From Oscillospiraceae bacterium (lineage in GTDB: Bacteria > Bacillota > Clostridia > Oscillospirales > Ruminococcaceae), in assembly GCA_021202155.1 (NCBI GenBank), contig JAJQDP010000028.1, positions 1 through 45,813 of the forward strand: a stretch of DNA of 45,813 nucleotides. The letters are read 5' to 3'. The position numbers and the translations under genes are program-made. Of the stretch, positions 44,261-45,813 are shown piece by piece (within the stretch, counting starts at the first letter, position 1; each line of letters opens with the position of its first letter). The notes under the pieces are model-generated. The model searched no databases and was not told where the DNA came from. It saw nothing but the letters and a program-made list of their open reading frames with translations.

Positions 44261-45325
44261 TTACTTCTTGTCCTGGCTTGCGAGTCTTTCCTTCTCCTCT
44301 TCAAGGAGCTTGATGAGCTCGTCGATTCTTGAGGAGGTCGCCTGGACAGGTTCGTTCGAGTCTATCGACTTTGCAACCTCGTCAAGCTTGAGGGTTGCTT
44401 CACTTACCGTGGTCTTGGGGGTCGATGCAGGGGTTGGTGTTGGCTTGGGCTCTACCTCTATATCAACAGGAGCAGGCTTCTCGACCTTTTTGGTACTGCT
44501 TCCAAAGGAGAATCCGAATTCATCGGGAGCATCATTTTCCGAATCGACGTGTGAATATTTCGGGGTGAAGTCGCCGAAATCAAAGAGAGGCGTTTCCTTC
44601 GGCTTGGCTGGTTCACGCTCGTTTGTGAAGCCGAAATCAAGGACATCGTCGTCAGCGACAGGCTTTTTCTCCGCCTTGGCAGGCTTGTCAGAATAATTCA
44701 GGGTGAAGGCGTCGGCGTCACCGAAGCTAAGCTCTTCTGCCGCCTTTTCCTGAGCCTTGGCTCGCTCAGCCTTTCTGCCCTTGGCTGAGATGATGAGCAT
44801 GATTACCTCATAGAGAATAAGTAGCGCGCAGGGTACAATCACAATGACGAGCATTCCGACCTTCGATGAAGCGAAGGTGATGACCCGTCCCATGAGAAGG
44901 TCATAGGAAACCGCCCTTCCGATTATGTCCTCCTCGTCGACCGTCCACTGCTGGTCGGCGGAGGTGCTGTCATATTTGACAATGTAGCTCGTTGTCACTG
45001 TGCCGTCCTCAGCGGTTGTCGTCTGAGAGCCGACATAGCCGACGAGGGCAAGTGTGCCGTCGATATTACATAGGATGACGTTGCCCTCGCTTTCGGGGAG
45101 CGTTCCCTCCTCGACAAAGACAGCCGCACCCTGCGGAATTCTCGGTTCCATGCCGCTTCCGCTCATGATATAAACCCGCTTGCCGAACACCATCGGCGCG
45201 GAGTTAGAGTCCTTGAAGATTCCGTACACCAAAAATGTACTCACTATCGCCAGAGCAAGGATTATCACCACGATTATCCCAACAATCTGCAGTGGCTTGC
45301 GCTTCTTAGCGGTTTCCTGAAACAT
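44261..45325 (-). CDS. Signal peptidase I-like membrane protein (S26B type), atypical
   Basis: A 354-residue protein with a membrane helix at about 14-36, an S26-like domain, a second helix (VGMLVIVIVPCALLILYEVI) and a long acidic cytoplasmic-looking tail. The Ser motif reads MSGSGMEPRIPQG, with an extra Gly compared with the usual GSMEP. The GD/H-region reads NIDGTLALVGYVG where SipW-type enzymes have a His, and no dyad Lys is obvious. So it may be inactive or use another residue. ATG 45325 (AAAGG upstream) is chosen; the frame is open to 45457 but has no ribosome site there. Confidence 0.75.
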   Translation of the reverse strand: MFQETAKKRKPLQIVGIIVVIILALAIVSTFLVYGIFKDSNSAPMVFGKRVYIMSGSGMEPRIPQGAAVFVEEGTLPESEGNVILCNIDGTLALVGYVGSQTTTAEDGTVTTSYIVKYDSTSADQQWTVDEEDIIGRAVSYDLLMGRVITFASSKVGMLVIVIVPCALLILYEVIMLIISAKGRKAERAKAQEKAAEELSFGDADAFTLNYSDKPAKAEKKPVADDDVLDFGFTNEREPAKPKETPLFDFGDFTPKYSHVDSENDAPDEFGFSFGSSTKKVEKPAPVDIEVEPKPTPTPASTPKTTVSEATLKLDEVAKSIDSNEPVQATSSRIDELIKLLEEEKERLASQDKK

Positions 45326-45491
45326 GATACCCAACCTTTCAACAATATATAAAGTACGCATTTCTACCGTTATCACAGATAGTATAACACATTCGGCTGA
45401 CAATAGCAAATTGTTTTTTTGAAAAGATGAAAAAAATTTTGGCGTAGCATCCCCCATTTATCGACTGCGGCGGCTATGCCGCCTTGTCGAG

Positions 45492-45566
45492 CTATTTCGC
45501 CTCCGGCGAAATAGCACCCCTCCACCGCCGCCTTTGGCGGCGGTCCCCCTCCCCCTTCGGGGGAGG
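45492..45566. repeat. Three tandem GC-rich hairpins
   Basis: CTATTTCGCC/GGCGAAATAG (45492-45514), ACCGCCGCC/GGCGGCGGT (45524-45544) and CCTCCCCC/GGGGGAGG (45548-45566), each with a 3-base loop. They fill the gap between the signal peptidase-like gene and the tRNA promoter and resemble extragenic palindromes. Confidence 0.75.
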
Positions 45567-45593
45567 CTATCTGAATTCTGGCAAAACTTTTTG

Positions 45594-45622
45594 TTGACAA
45601 ATCGAAATCCAGCGTATATAAT
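45594..45622 (+). promoter_or_regulatory. Consensus promoter of the tRNA gene
   Basis: TTGACA (45594-45599), 17-bp spacer, TATAAT (45617-45622): an exact sigma-A match ending 18 bp before the tRNA. Confidence 0.92.
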
Positions 45623-45640
45623 ATATGAGGTCACGAGTCC

Positions 45641-45716
45641 GCTAGTATGGCTCAGTTGGTAGAGCAGCGCATTCGTAATGCGCAGGTCGTCGGTTCGAAT
45701 CCGACTACTAGCTCCA
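45641..45716 (+). tRNA. tRNA-Thr (anticodon CGT)
   Basis: 76 nt cloverleaf with encoded CCA. The acceptor stem is GCTAGTA/TACTAGC, the D arm contains GGCTCAGTTGGTAGAGC, the anticodon loop is TTCGTAA with CGT at 45674-45676, and the T arm has GTCGGTTCGAATCCGAC. It decodes ACG. Confidence 0.97.
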
Positions 45717-45743
45717 ATCCTCCCGGTTTCGGGAGGATTTTTT
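45717..45743 (+). terminator. Rho-independent terminator of the tRNA gene
   Basis: ATCCTCCCG-GTTT-CGGGAGGAT followed by six Ts. The remaining 70 bp to the window edge hold no recognisable gene. Confidence 0.92.
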
Positions 45744-45813
45744 GTTAGGAGCACTCAAGCCTCCCCTGAAAGGCAATGTCATCAACTTAAGCCAAAAGGC
45801 AGGGTAGCAAGCC

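Noticed and set aside
1..45813. CRISPR array, rRNA genes or prophage structural genes
   Set aside because: No regularly spaced direct repeats, no rRNA sequence and no capsid, tail or terminase genes were seen.

Overview
The window looks like a chromosomal segment of a low-to-mid GC Gram-positive bacterium, most likely a gut or rumen Clostridia member (Oscillospiraceae/Ruminococcus-like). The reasons are strong AGGAGG-type ribosome binding sites, sigma-A promoters with 17-bp spacers, BspA-type leucine-rich repeats, an S26B-like signal peptidase, and a DUF4368 serine recombinase remnant. The taxonomic call is inference; no rRNA is present.

Layout. (1) 1-4437: a scarred accessory segment with a MerR regulator (5' end only) divergent from an aldo/keto reductase, a truncated second reductase, a frameshifted MATE pump, and a serine recombinase remnant without its catalytic domain. 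(2) 4599-7631: a leftward chromosomal cluster of SDR, inositol monophosphatase-like, RhuM and Bcp peroxiredoxin genes. (3) 7711-38696: a defence archipelago built at the 3' end of guaA. Three copies of the guaA terminal sequence (8160-8171, 25082-25098, 38680-38696) split it into two tandem elements. Element 1 (about 17 kb) carries an AAA/PD-(D/E)XK protein, an AIPR protein, a small nuclease-like protein, a type I R-M locus with two hsdS genes and a doubly broken hsdR, decayed relaxase pieces, and a BcgI-like R-M/S pair. Element 2 (about 13.6 kb) carries AbiTii-like, AbiA-like RT-HEPN, DUF1016, a frameshifted HEPN gene and a single-chain R-M-S enzyme, then a mobilisation module: MobV relaxase, oriT-like region, AAA ATPase, MobC-like protein, tyrosine integrase, excisionase-like protein and XRE regulator. 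(4) 38685-45813: core-like genes guaA, a DUF234-type ATPase, CapA-like, a BspA-like lipoprotein, a signal peptidase-like protein and tRNA-Thr(CGT).

How it works together. Element 2 looks like an integrative mobilisable element: the integrase recognises the guaA end, the MobV relaxase acts at the adjacent oriT-like repeats, and the cargo is anti-phage. Element 1 appears to be an older relative that lost its integrase and kept relaxase scraps; it could be mobilised in trans or together with element 2. Three R-M architectures sit within about 21 kb: separate R, M and S; R-M fusion plus S; and one-chain R-M-S.

The two observations I consider most worth pursuing are an unannotated compact structured RNA of about 90 nt on the + strand inside the type I R-M locus (promoter 16164-16192, RNA about 16199-16289), and the single-chain R-M-S gene translationally coupled (ATGA overlap) to a HEPN-type gene, which resembles a guarded restriction system. 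Several single-base homopolymer frameshifts occur, so sequencing error must be excluded before calling those genes dead.
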